The notes: generated from the sequence alone by a model not told the origin. A stretch of DNA of 64,000 nt from Roseiarcus sp963775575 (GCA_963775575.1 CAVZJG010000005.1:424530-488529), one strand, 5' to 3'. Counted from the stretch's first letter, positions 1-6,925 are shown. Program-made: numbers and translations.

Positions 1-109
1 GACTCCTTACTATACCACACTTTCCGGCGCGATCGCGGCGTCCGAGGGGATCAAAGCCTGTCTGACCGGCGATCTTGAAGTCCGAGCGTTGCAGGACTAT
101 TTCGCGTGA
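1..109 (+). CDS. carB: carbamoyl-phosphate synthase large subunit, C-terminal end (partial)
   Basis: Reading from base 2, the window opens in frame with PYYTTLSGAIAASEGIKACL, then a tail ending LEVRALQDYFA and TGA at 107-109. This is the characteristic C-terminus of CarB, which makes carbamoyl phosphate for arginine and pyrimidine synthesis. Only 35 residues of the allosteric (MGS-like) domain are in the window. carB directly upstream of greA is a common arrangement in Hyphomicrobiales, which supports the call. The gene continues off the left edge. Confidence 0.8.
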   Translation, partial: TPYYTTLSGAIAASEGIKACLTGDLEVRALQDYFA

Positions 110-172
110 TCCGACGCAGGGTCGAGCGTCGATCGCGGGCCATGGGGTTTGAACTTCACAGCAGGGTGAGCG

Positions 173-646
173 ATGGAGAGATTGCCGATCACGGCCGCCG
201 GCCACGCCGCGCTGGAAGCTGAATTCTTGCGGCTGCAACAGGTGGAGCGTCCTCGCATCGTCCAGGCGATCTCGGAGGCGCGCACCCATGGGGACCTCTC
301 GGAAAACGCCGAATATCATTCGGCCAAGGAGGCGCAGTCGCACAACGAGGGCCGCATCCTCGAACTCGAAGAGATGCTGCAGCGCGCCGAGGTGATCGAC
401 GTGTCGAAATTGTCGGGCTCGACGATCAAATTCGGCGCGACGGTCACGTTGATCGACGAGGACACCGAAGCCGAAAAAGTGTTTCAGATCGTCGGCGAGA
501 GCGAGGCGGACGTGAAATCGGGCAAGGTCTCCATCACCTCGCCGACCGCGCGCGCGCTGATCGGCAAGCAGGTCGGCGATAGCGTAGAAGTGAACGCGCC
601 CGGCGGGGGCAAGAGTTACGAAATCCTGAAAGTCGACTATATTTGA
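173..646 (+). CDS. greA: transcription elongation factor GreA
   Basis: The product has 157 residues, the usual GreA length. It rescues backtracked RNA polymerase by stimulating transcript cleavage through the secondary channel. The N-terminal coiled coil carries the acidic tip region (GDLSENAEYHSAKEAQ, near residues 40-56). The C-terminal FKBP-like globular domain includes the FQIVGESEAD strand and ends GGGKSYEILKVDYI. The ATG at 173 follows a GGGTGAG purine stretch. The 3' half is duplicated in degenerate form at about 1323-1582. Confidence 0.95.
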   Translation: MERLPITAAGHAALEAEFLRLQQVERPRIVQAISEARTHGDLSENAEYHSAKEAQSHNEGRILELEEMLQRAEVIDVSKLSGSTIKFGATVTLIDEDTEAEKVFQIVGESEADVKSGKVSITSPTARALIGKQVGDSVEVNAPGGGKSYEILKVDYI

Positions 647-698
647 CGGGCGGGCAGGCGGCCTGCAGGTGCCGGCCGCGCCGCTGAGGGATGCGAGC

Positions 699-1214
699 AT
701 GGACAAAATTCTCTTGAGCCGGCGCGCCGCACTGTCGGCGCTCGCCGCGCTGGCCGTCGCGCCGAGCGCCGCGTGGGCGGCGCCCGCGGCGACGCGATTT
801 CGCGAAATCCGGCTGAACGTGTCGCCGATGTTGGCCAAGGACGAGGACGAGTTCGCGAGTTGGGTTGCGGCGGCGCTGCCCGGCTATCTGAACCAAACCT
901 TCGCCAAGTATCTGGCGCCGGGGGACCGCGGCGCGGCCGTTCTGGTGGCGCGAGTTGACCACGTCATAGTCGGACCGCCGTACCAGCACAGCGGCAGCAA
1001 CGGGCCAACGACCAGCGACACGACCGACTGGATCGAGGGCGCCGGCGTCGTGCTCGACGCGAGCGGGCGGACGATCGGGACTTATCCGCTCATGAGTTCG
1101 ATCAACGTCGACAGCCAACAGCGTTCGCCCTATCAAGCCGAAATTATCCGCCGGCGGGTCGAGACGCTGGCGCTCAGCTTCGCCCAATGGCTGCCGGGGC
1201 AAATGGGACTGTGA
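699..1214 (+). CDS. secreted hypothetical protein, paralogue A
   Basis: The product is 171 residues from the ATG at 699, chosen because GAGGGA lies a few bases upstream and because a signal peptide follows at once (SRRAALSALAALAVAPSAAWA, with a twin-Arg at its start). An earlier in-frame ATG at 669 would put ten polar residues before the signal. The mature part contains RFREIRLNVSPM, a DTTDWIEGAGVVLDASGR block and a C-terminal FAQWLPGQMGL. I do not recognise a named family. It is a clear paralogue of 1638-2144 and probably acts in the periplasm. Confidence 0.75.
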   Translation: MDKILLSRRAALSALAALAVAPSAAWAAPAATRFREIRLNVSPMLAKDEDEFASWVAAALPGYLNQTFAKYLAPGDRGAAVLVARVDHVIVGPPYQHSGSNGPTTSDTTDWIEGAGVVLDASGRTIGTYPLMSSINVDSQQRSPYQAEIIRRRVETLALSFAQWLPGQMGL

Positions 1215-1217
1215 CGC

Positions 1218-1322
1218 GTGAGCGGCGATGCGCTGTGGGGCGAGGGCGCGCGCGTCCTCACTCTTAGGGCGGACTAGGCGAGGCGCGGAGTCGACGTCAT
1301 CGGAGTCGCCGAGGCGCTCGGC
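1218..1322 (+). pseudogene. ELM1-family gene, 5' fragment (duplication relic)
   Basis: GTGAGCGGCGATGCGCTGTG and the following GAGGGCG(C/T)GCGCGTCCTC match the first codons of the intact gene at 2151. The copy then degrades, and it ends in GTCGCCGAGGCGCTCGGC where greA-derived sequence begins. It cannot encode a functional protein. Confidence 0.75.
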
Positions 1323-1582
1323 GCGCCGAAGCGATCGATGCGTCGAAACGGTCGGGCTCGACGATCAAGTTCGGCGCGACGGTCACGTTGATCGACGAGG
1401 ACGCCGAAGCCGAGAAGATCTTCCAAATCGTCGGCGAAACCGGGGCCGACGTGAAAGGGGCGACGTCTCCGTCACCTCGCCGACTGCGCGCGCTGATCGG
1501 CAAAAAGGTAGGCGATAGCGTAGAAGTGAACACGCCCGGCGGGGGCAGGAGTTACGAAATCCTGAAAGTCGACTATATCTGA
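1323..1582 (+). pseudogene. greA 3' fragment (duplication relic)
   Basis: This is a second copy of the GreA C-terminal half, with IDEDAEAEKIFQIVGE near its start and GGGRSYEILKVDYI at its end. Compared with greA it has lost one base before the SITSPTA segment and two bases after it. About 12 residues are therefore read out of frame and the frame is then restored. There is no N-terminal coiled coil, so it cannot act as a Gre factor unless the short open frame from 1388 is expressed. Confidence 0.8.
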
Positions 1583-1637
1583 AGCGACAGGCGGCGGTTC
1601 GACGGACTCGAGCGCGCCGCGTGGAGGACCTTCAATC

Positions 1638-2144
1638 ATGGACAAGGTTGTTTTGACCCGCCGCGCGCTGGCAGCGGCCTTAGTCGCTCTGGCCGCCACG
1701 CCGGGAATCGCTACGGCCGCCGCGCCGCTTTCGGAAACTCGCTTCCGCGAGATTCGGGTCGATGTCGCGCCGTTGCGCGCCAACGGCTCCGGGGATCTCG
1801 TGGACTGGATCGCCGCGGAGCTGCCGGCGCTGTTGGCCAAGGCCTTCGCCGCGCATTTGGCGCCGGGCGATCGCAACGCGCCGATCCTGCGCGCGCGCAT
1901 CGATCTCGTCACGCTCGGCTCGCCCGGGACTTCCACCGGCTTGCTGCTGATGGGCGACACGACCGATTATATCGAGGGCGCGGGCGTCGTCGTCGGCGCA
2001 AGCGGGCGGGAGATCGCCTCCTATCCGCTGATGACTTCGCTGCCCGCCAGCACGAAATTCATCACCAGCGTCGAGCTGCGCCTGCGCGTTTCCCAGCTGG
2101 CGCAGAGCTTCGCCTACTGGTTGCCCGGACAAATGGGGCTCTGA
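1638..2144 (+). CDS. secreted hypothetical protein, paralogue B
   Basis: The product has 168 residues and is colinear with the protein at 699-1214. It shares an MDK(I/V) start, a twin-Arg-like TRRALAAALVALAATPGIA signal segment, TRFREIRVDVAP, DTTDYIEGAGVVVGASGREI, YPLMTSLPAS and the same FAYWLPGQMGL end. GGAGGACC upstream of the ATG is a fair ribosome site. Function is unknown. Retention of two paralogues after the duplication, while the greA copy decayed, suggests both are expressed. Confidence 0.8.
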   Translation: MDKVVLTRRALAAALVALAATPGIATAAAPLSETRFREIRVDVAPLRANGSGDLVDWIAAELPALLAKAFAAHLAPGDRNAPILRARIDLVTLGSPGTSTGLLLMGDTTDYIEGAGVVVGASGREIASYPLMTSLPASTKFITSVELRLRVSQLAQSFAYWLPGQMGL

Positions 2145-2150
2145 CGACCG

Positions 2151-3140
2151 ATGGGGGACGCGCTGCTGGGGGAGGGCGTGCGCGTCCTCGTATTGGGTTC
2201 GGGCAAGGCGGGGCACGAGGCCAACGCGCTCGGGGTCGCCGAGGCGCTCGGCGGCCCTTTTGAATGGCGGCGGGTCGATCCGCGCCAGCTCTTCGTCTGG
2301 CTCGCGCCGTTCGGGCCCGCCGACCCCAAGGATAGGGCGGGCGGGGCAGGCTCGCCTTTGAGCGAGCCCTTGCCCGACGTCGTCATCGCCTGCGGACGAG
2401 CGACCGTCCCTTATGTGCGCGCTTTCAAGCGCGCCGGCGGGGCGCGCGTTTTTGCGGTCTTTCTCCAGGACCCGCGTTTCGCCCGCGCGTCGATGGACCT
2501 CATCTGGGTCCCGCAGCACGACCGGCTTCGCGGCCCCAACGTGATCGCGACGCTGACCTCGCCGCATCCTTTCTCGCCGAAGCGCCTGGCCGCGGCGCGC
2601 GCCGCGCCCGACTCGCGGCTGGCTGGCCTGCCGCGCCCGCGTTGCGCGGTCGTACTCGGCGGCCCCAGCGGCGCGCAACAGTTCACGCCGGCCGACGTCG
2701 CGCGCCTTCGCGAGGCGACGCAAGCGATCGCCGCGCAAGGTTACAGCGTCATGGCGACGCCTTCGCGCCGCACGCCCCCCGAGCTGCTGAACGCCGTGCG
2801 CGAGGGGCTCGGCGACGCGCCGGGGTTCGTTTGGGACGGGACGGGCGACAACCCCTACGCCTCGATCCTGGCGCTCGCCGACGCCGCGCTGGTGACCGGC
2901 GACAGCGCCAACATGGTCGGCGAGGCGACGGCGACGGGCGCGCCGGTGTATGTCTTCGAACCGTCGGGCGGCGGTTCGAACAAGCTCGCGAGCACGATCG
3001 ACGGCCTGGAGCAACTCGGCGCGGCGCGCCGCTTCGCCGGCGCGATCGAGCCGTTCTCCTACCCGCCGATCGACTCGAGCGGCGAGATCGCCGCCGAGAT
3101 CGCGCGCCGATTCCTGGCCTCGCGCGCGGGGGCGGCCTGA
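2151..3140 (+). CDS. mitochondrial fission ELM1-like family protein (DUF1022)
   Basis: The product has 329 residues. The N-terminus VLVLGSGKAGHEANALGVAE and the later GDSANMVGEATATGAPVYVFE are typical of the bacterial ELM1-like family. This family resembles GT-B glycosyltransferases of nucleotide-sugar type and is common next to housekeeping genes in alphaproteobacteria. Its bacterial role is not established. The ATG at 2151 follows the stop of the secreted paralogue by 6 bases, and trmJ starts 9 bases after its stop, so the three are probably co-transcribed. Confidence 0.85.
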   Translation: MGDALLGEGVRVLVLGSGKAGHEANALGVAEALGGPFEWRRVDPRQLFVWLAPFGPADPKDRAGGAGSPLSEPLPDVVIACGRATVPYVRAFKRAGGARVFAVFLQDPRFARASMDLIWVPQHDRLRGPNVIATLTSPHPFSPKRLAAARAAPDSRLAGLPRPRCAVVLGGPSGAQQFTPADVARLREATQAIAAQGYSVMATPSRRTPPELLNAVREGLGDAPGFVWDGTGDNPYASILALADAALVTGDSANMVGEATATGAPVYVFEPSGGGSNKLASTIDGLEQLGAARRFAGAIEPFSYPPIDSSGEIAAEIARRFLASRAGAA

Positions 3141-3149
3141 GGCGGAAGC

Positions 3150-3974
3150 ATGGTCGGAGCGGGAACGGACCGGAGCAAGACGGCGCTGGCCGGCGGCCCC
3201 GTCGTCATCCTGGTGCGGCCGCAACTGGCGGTGAACATCGGCATGTGCGCGCGTGCGATGGCCAATTTCGGCCTCGACGATCTGCGCCTCGTCAATCCGC
3301 GCGGGGGCTGGCCGCGCGTCGGCGAATATCGCGACGTCGCCTATGCGGCGGCGGCGGGAGCGGCCCCTTTGCTCGACGCGGCGCGCGTGTTCGACCGCGT
3401 CGAGACGGCGATCGGCGATCTCAACTTTCTCTACGCCGCCACGGCGCGCGAACGCGGCCAGATGAAGCGCGTCCTCAGCCCCTCCGAGGCGATGGCGGAG
3501 ACGGCGCGCTCGGCCGACAAGCGCGGCGTGCTGTTCGGGCCGGAACGCACCGGCCTCGACAACGACGAGGTCGGGCTCGCCGACGCCATCATCACCTTTC
3601 CTGCCAACCCCGCCTGCTCCTCGCTCAATCTGGCGCAGGCGGTGCTGCTGATCGGCTACGAATGGTTCAAGGCGGCCCACGGCGACGCGCCGCCGCCGCC
3701 GGCGATCCCGCGCGCCGCCTCGCCGCCCGCGCCGCGCGAGATGATCCTGGCGTTTTTCGACTTCCTCGAGGGCAAGCTCGACGATGCCGGCTTCTTCCGC
3801 CCGGCGGCGAAGAGGCCGGGAATGCGCCGCAACCTGCGCAACATGTTTCACCGCATGGCGATGACCGAGCAGGACGTGAGCACGTTCTGGGGCGCGGTCG
3901 TGCGGCTGGTCGAGGGGCCGCGCACGGAAGTCAAGACGCGCCGGCGCGCGAGGCCGAAGAAGCCGGCGCCATAG
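3150..3974 (+). CDS. trmJ: tRNA (cytidine/uridine-2'-O-)-methyltransferase TrmJ, SpoU/TrmH family
   Basis: The product has 274 residues. All three SPOUT motifs are visible: motif 1 NIGMCARAMANFGLDDLRLV (near residues 30-50, with Asn and Arg), motif 2 LFGPERTGLDNDE, and motif 3 PANPACSSLNLAQAVLLIGY. The enzyme methylates the ribose 2'-OH at position 32 of tRNA using SAM through a knotted fold. The C-terminal part after residue 200 is a helical extension ending in a basic RRRARPKKPAP tail. GGCGGAAGC precedes the ATG. Confidence 0.88.
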   Translation: MVGAGTDRSKTALAGGPVVILVRPQLAVNIGMCARAMANFGLDDLRLVNPRGGWPRVGEYRDVAYAAAAGAAPLLDAARVFDRVETAIGDLNFLYAATARERGQMKRVLSPSEAMAETARSADKRGVLFGPERTGLDNDEVGLADAIITFPANPACSSLNLAQAVLLIGYEWFKAAHGDAPPPPAIPRAASPPAPREMILAFFDFLEGKLDDAGFFRPAAKRPGMRRNLRNMFHRMAMTEQDVSTFWGAVVRLVEGPRTEVKTRRRARPKKPAP

Positions 3975-4060
3975 CGGTGAAGAGCCGACGCTCGGCGGCC
4001 GGCCGATGAATAAGGGCGGTCGACCCGTTGCGGTCTTTCGCGATGGAGCAATAACAAGAG

Positions 4061-4124
4061 TTTTGCAACAAGCTGGATCCGTTGTTCGGATTGGCTTTTT
4101 CCGTTGCATAAGCCTGTTGCAAAA
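4061..4124. repeat. inverted repeat between trmJ and the first TA module
   Basis: TTTTGCAACA (4061-4070) and TGTTGCAAAA (4115-4124) are perfect 10-base inverted arms separated by 44 bases. The region is AT-rich relative to its surroundings. It could be a terminator stem for trmJ or an IS end. No T-run follows, so termination is not demonstrated. Confidence 0.45.
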
Positions 4125-4151
4125 TGGCGACCGGAAAAGGCTTGCGTAAGT

Positions 4152-4167
4152 GTGCCAATTTTGGCAC
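4152..4167. promoter_or_regulatory. probable TA operator palindrome
   Basis: GTGCCAA-TT-TTGGCAC is a perfect 7+7 inverted repeat with a 2-base centre. It sits just before a CATAAT/TAATGAT box, about 50 bases upstream of the toxin gene at 4220. The position fits autorepression by the downstream XRE antitoxin. A convincing -35 at standard spacing was not found. Confidence 0.45.
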
Positions 4168-4219
4168 CATAATGATGGATGATTGATCGCACGAAAAAAA
4201 ACTGCCCGCGCGGTTCTAT

Positions 4220-4528
4220 GTGAATCCAGCGGGGCGCAAGCCGGTTCGCGAATGGATTCTCGAATTGCCCGAAGCCGACCGCCACACCGTCGGCAAGGAC
4301 ATTCAGAAAGTCGAATTCGGCTGGCCTCTTGGCCGACCGCATTGTGCGCCGCTCGGCGCCGGCCTTTGGGAAGTGCGGAGCGCGCTCGACGGCGCCCGCA
4401 TTGCGCGGGTGATTTTCTGCATGGGCGACGGTCACATGATCTTGCTGCACGGCTTCATCAAGAAGACCCGGAAGACGCCGCAGGCGGACATTGATCTTGC
4501 CTTGAAACGTAAGAAGGAGGTGACCTGA
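4220..4528 (+). CDS. RelE/HigB-like toxin (phage Gp49-like family), 5' end uncertain
   Basis: The product is 102 residues from the GTG at 4220. GRKPVREWILELPEADR, LWEVRSALDGARIARVIFCM and MILLHGFIKKTRKTP are typical of the Gp49-like branch of RelE-fold mRNA interferases. The family normally begins a few residues earlier, with a basic stretch and RFY. Those residues (KLPARFY) are encoded upstream but have no start codon in frame. The TTG at 4183 is in another frame and joins this frame only through the A8 run at 4194-4201. A homopolymer frameshift is therefore possible. The antitoxin gene overlaps the stop by one base. Confidence 0.75.
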   Translation: MNPAGRKPVREWILELPEADRHTVGKDIQKVEFGWPLGRPHCAPLGAGLWEVRSALDGARIARVIFCMGDGHMILLHGFIKKTRKTPQADIDLALKRKKEVT

Positions 4529-4821
4529 TGGCGCGGAAACGCAAAGGCGGCGTGAGCGAAGAAACCTTCGACGAATTCCTTGCCGAACAGGGAATTCTCG
4601 GAGCGTGCGAAGATCACGCGGTCAAGGAACTGATCGCCGAGCAGCTTGCCGCCGCGATGGAGGAGCAGGGATTGACCAAGGTTGAAATGGCCGCGCGGAT
4701 GAAGACCAGCCGCCGCCAACTCGATCGGCTCTTGGATCCGGCAATTCCATCCGTAACGCTCGATACGCTGCGCCGCGCGGCGAGCGCAGTGGGGCGCTCG
4801 CTTCGTATCGAATTGGTGTGA
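4528..4821 (+). CDS. XRE-family helix-turn-helix antitoxin
   Basis: The product has 97 residues and starts in a TGATG overlap with the toxin stop. AAGGAGG lies 7 bases upstream. Residues 40-90 form the helix-turn-helix (AAAMEEQGLTKVEMAARMKT, then SRRQLDRLLDP). The family neutralises the cognate RelE-fold toxin and represses its own promoter. Toxin-first order matches the Gp49-like/XRE class. Confidence 0.85.
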   Translation: MARKRKGGVSEETFDEFLAEQGILGACEDHAVKELIAEQLAAAMEEQGLTKVEMAARMKTSRRQLDRLLDPAIPSVTLDTLRRAASAVGRSLRIELV

Positions 4822-4826
4822 GGGGG

Positions 4827-4930
4827 TTACGGGGACGCTAACAGGGGACGCGACATCAAATCCCCATTTGCTTCACCTTCGACGCGCGTCGCGAAAAATG
4901 CAATTGATTTGACGTGCCGGTAACCCAACT
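4827..4930. repeat. direct repeat flanking higBA, left copy
   Basis: The segment running from TTACGGGGACG through ACATCAAATCCCCATT to TAACCCAACT recurs with about 75-80% similarity at 5591-5692, on the other side of higBA. Both copies contain a GCAATTGAT/GCGATTGAT block. The pair could be ends of a small mobile cassette or members of a dispersed intergenic repeat family. Confidence 0.65.
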
Positions 4931-4957
4931 CTTCGCACCTCATGTGTAAAATAAGAC

Positions 4958-4987
4958 TTGACGAGTGTAAAATGACATTTTACACTC
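4958..4987 (+). promoter_or_regulatory. higBA promoter with overlapping operator
   Basis: TTGACG (4958-4963), a 17-base spacer and TACACT (4981-4986) form a good sigma70-type promoter. A perfect 12+1+12 palindrome covers the spacer and -10: GAGTGTAAAATG (4963-4974), a central A, and CATTTTACACTC (4976-4987). A half-site, TGTGTAAAAT, lies upstream at about 4943. This arrangement predicts repression by HigA. The higB ATG is 23 bases downstream of the -10 box. Confidence 0.75.
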
Positions 4988-5009
4988 CATTCAATCATTG
5001 CGATAGGCG

Positions 5010-5288
5010 ATGATCCGCAGCTTCGCACATAAGGGGCTGCGACAGCTCTTCGAGGACGACAAGGCGAAAGGCGTCAACGCGGAGCATGGGCGCAAGATCA
5101 ACCAGATTTTGGCCGTGCTGCATGCCGCCGAGACGATTGAGGCGCTCAGGCTGCCGACCTTCCGGCTGCATGAGTTGAAAGGCGACCTTAGGGACCATTG
5201 GGCGGTCGCCGTTCGCGCGAACTGGCGCATCATCTTCCGGTTTGAAGACGGCGACGCCTTCGATGTCAACCTCGTGGATCACCATTGA
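5010..5288 (+). CDS. higB: type II toxin HigB (RelE/ParE superfamily)
   Basis: The product has 92 residues, the full family length. MIRSFAHKGLRQLFEDD at the start, LHELKGDLRDHWAVAVRANW in the centre and RIIFRFEDGDAFDVNLVDHH at the end match the plasmid-maintenance-system killer (HigB-1) family. These are ribosome-dependent mRNA endonucleases. The toxin precedes the antitoxin, as is typical of higBA. Confidence 0.9.
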   Translation: MIRSFAHKGLRQLFEDDKAKGVNAEHGRKINQILAVLHAAETIEALRLPTFRLHELKGDLRDHWAVAVRANWRIIFRFEDGDAFDVNLVDHH

Positions 5289-5299
5289 CGGAGGCGGCC

Positions 5300-5584
5300 A
5301 TGGAGATGAAGAACCCACCCCATCCAGGGGAATTGATCGGCGACAGCCTCGCCGAACTCGACGTGTCCATCGTGGCCGCCGCGAAGGCGCTCGGCGTCAC
5401 GCGCCAGCAGCTTCACAACCTCATCGCGGGGCGCAGCGCCATCTCGCCCCAGATGGCGATCAAGCTCGAAATGGCGATCGGCAGCACAGCCGAGACTTGG
5501 CTGCGCATGCAGATGAACTACGACCTCGCGCAAATTCGCCGGCGCAAGGGCTCGATCAAGGTGAAGCGGCTGGCGCCTGCATGA
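5300..5584 (+). CDS. higA: antitoxin HigA, XRE family
   Basis: The product is 94 residues from the ATG at 5300. This start is preferred to the in-frame TTG at 5285 because GGAGG lies 5-9 bases before it. MKNPPHPGELIGDSLAELDV and the helix-turn-helix AAKALGVTRQQLHNLIAGRS, followed by TAETWLRMQMNYDLAQIRR, are HigA hallmarks. HigA binds HigB and should repress the palindromic promoter at 4958-4987. Confidence 0.92.
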   Translation: MEMKNPPHPGELIGDSLAELDVSIVAAAKALGVTRQQLHNLIAGRSAISPQMAIKLEMAIGSTAETWLRMQMNYDLAQIRRRKGSIKVKRLAPA

Positions 5585-5590
5585 CCCCGG

Positions 5591-5692
5591 TTACGCGGTC
5601 ACGGGGACGACGCCACATCAAATCCCCATTCGCTTCGCGTCCGCCGCGCATCGCAAGAATGCGATTGATATGCCGGCCGCGTTAGCCCAACT
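5591..5692. repeat. direct repeat flanking higBA, right copy
   Basis: This is the partner of the repeat at 4827-4930 in the same orientation. Landmarks are ACATCAAATCCCCATT at about 5615 and TTAGCCCAACTT at the end. It runs directly into a resolvase gene remnant, which hints that the repeat is associated with a site-specific recombinase. Confidence 0.65.
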
Positions 5693-5892
5693 TGGAGCGC
5701 TGCCGCGTCAAGGAGCGCGCGGCGCGCGGGCGCGCCGACGCCAAGGCCAAGGGCGTGAAATTCGGGCGCAAGCCGAAGCTCACGCCGCACCAGATCAAGG
5801 AAGCGCGGCAGCGTCTCGCCGAGGGCGAGAAAACCCGCGACCTCGCCAAGATTTACGCGGTCAACATCAGCACGATTTCGAGGCTCACATAA
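5692..5892 (+). pseudogene. serine recombinase (resolvase/invertase) C-terminal remnant
   Basis: About 66 residues remain. RADAKAKGVKFGRKPKLTPH and the helix-turn-helix IKEARQRLAEGEKTRDLAKI, then YAVNISTISRL, match the C-terminal DNA-binding part of Tn3/Hin-type serine recombinases. The N-terminal catalytic domain with its active-site serine is missing, and the upstream sequence is the intergenic repeat. The stop overlaps the ATG of the next gene by one base. Confidence 0.75.
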
Positions 5893-6695
5893 TGGCAGAT
5901 ATTCACTTTGATGAAGCGTTCGACATTCTGATTCAGCGAATTACGGCCATATCGAAATTGTTGGCCGGCCCAATGGCTGAGCAAGTGCGGAACAACGCGA
6001 GCGGTTCAGAAGTGGTAATTAATAAAATTATTGACGAATACTGGCGGGGTCATTCCCCAAACACACAGATCGATGAATCTAACTGCCCGCCGTTTTATGA
6101 TGCCGCGTGGGAGCTTGCCCGCATAGGGGTCTTACGTCCCGGCAGGCACAATTCGAGCAAGCAGCATTTCCCGAGTGGTGGCTTCGATGGCGCATCTTTT
6201 AGTATCACCGAGTTTGGCCACACATGGTTGCAAGATGCCAGCACTCGCCCCGTCAGCGATCCAAGCCGATGGTCTGAAATGCTGCGAACTTTCGCGCCGC
6301 ACTTTGGCGGTGGCTTTTCTCAGCGAGCAACGGAAGCTGTTCGTACTTACCGCACGGCAAATTATCTTGCGGCATGTGTGATGGCCGGTGCCGCTGCTGA
6401 ATCTATTCTGCTCGCGATTGCGATAACCAAAAGCGGTTACGAGGCGAAGACGCTCGCGCAATACAACTCTCGCAGCGGGCGAAGGGAGGTGACAAAATCG
6501 GTTGTCGGCAACGTTTCGACGCCGGTTAAGACGCAATTTGAAACTGCTCTCCAAATACTTCATTATTGGCGTGACGACGCAGCGCATGGCATGGCGACAA
6601 CGATTAGCGAAATGGAAGCCTTTGCGAGCCTCAGCCAGCTTCTGCGTCTCGCCCAGTTTGCCGACGATCATTGGGCAGAGCTTACGCGCCGGTAA
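5892..6695 (+). CDS. hypothetical protein with a HEPN-like RxxxxH motif
   Basis: The product is 267 residues from the ATG at 5892. No family is recognised with certainty. The C-terminal half is helical and contains YLAACVMAGAAAESILLAIA followed by HYWRDDAAHG near residue 227. The spacing R-x4-H and the preceding hydrophobic helix resemble HEPN/DUF4145-type domains, which include RNA-cleaving toxins and defence proteins. The neighbourhood (higBA, resolvase remnant) fits an accessory defence gene. Base composition is less GC-rich than the flanks, with codons such as TTA and AAT, suggesting transfer. Confidence 0.7.
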   Translation: MADIHFDEAFDILIQRITAISKLLAGPMAEQVRNNASGSEVVINKIIDEYWRGHSPNTQIDESNCPPFYDAAWELARIGVLRPGRHNSSKQHFPSGGFDGASFSITEFGHTWLQDASTRPVSDPSRWSEMLRTFAPHFGGGFSQRATEAVRTYRTANYLAACVMAGAAAESILLAIAITKSGYEAKTLAQYNSRSGRREVTKSVVGNVSTPVKTQFETALQILHYWRDDAAHGMATTISEMEAFASLSQLLRLAQFADDHWAELTRR

Positions 6696-6833
6696 TTTAA
6701 GATCATTGACGTTCCGGTGGTCCGGCCTGTGCCTCGCCGGGCGGGCGGGCAGTCGTGAACCGAACCCGCAAGCGGTTTCGGGTCACCGAGCTTCCATCCC
6801 TCGACGGGCCCAGGGCAATCGCGCGAAGGCAAT

Positions 6834-6925
6834 TTGTCATCCCCGCGAAAGCGGGGATCCAGGGCAGCGATGCGACGCCGCCGGCTGAAATCTGAATGCC
6901 CGCGTTCGCGAGCATGACAAGCTGG
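6834..6925. repeat. REP-like inverted pair (REPIN)
   Basis: TTGTCATCCCCGCGAAAGCG starts a stem CCCCGC-GAAA-GCGGGG at 6841-6856. About 50 bases later the opposite strand carries CTTGTCATGCTCGCGAACGC, with GGGCATTCAGAT following. The two units face each other, as in REP doublets. The rest of 6696-7079 holds no credible gene. Confidence 0.6.

Larger units (their letters stand above)
384..1322 (+). repeat. tandem duplication, first unit (greA tail / secreted protein / ELM1 head)
   Basis: Bases 384 to about 1322 match bases 1323 to about 2252 in the same order. Each unit holds the 3' part of greA, a gene for a small secreted protein and the 5' part of the ELM1 gene. Matching landmarks are offset by 930-939 bases, for example GTCGCCGAGGCGCTCGGC at 1305 and 2235. 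The two units have diverged, so the event is old. The junction joins ELM1 5' sequence directly to greA 3' sequence. Confidence 0.85.
1323..2252 (+). repeat. tandem duplication, second unit
   Basis: This is the second unit of the roughly 935-bp tandem duplication. Its greA part is decayed, its secreted-protein gene is intact (1638-2144), and its ELM1 part is the start of the functional gene at 2151. Confidence 0.85.

Noticed and set aside
649..672. GCAGG-CGG-CCTGC hairpin after greA as terminator
   Set aside because: The stem is only 5 bp with no T-run, which is too weak to call a terminator.
1680..4109. 809-codon minus-strand open frame
   Set aside because: It runs antisense to the ELM1 and trmJ genes, whose plus-strand motifs are clear. 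The product is Arg-rich low-complexity text, a typical high-GC shadow.
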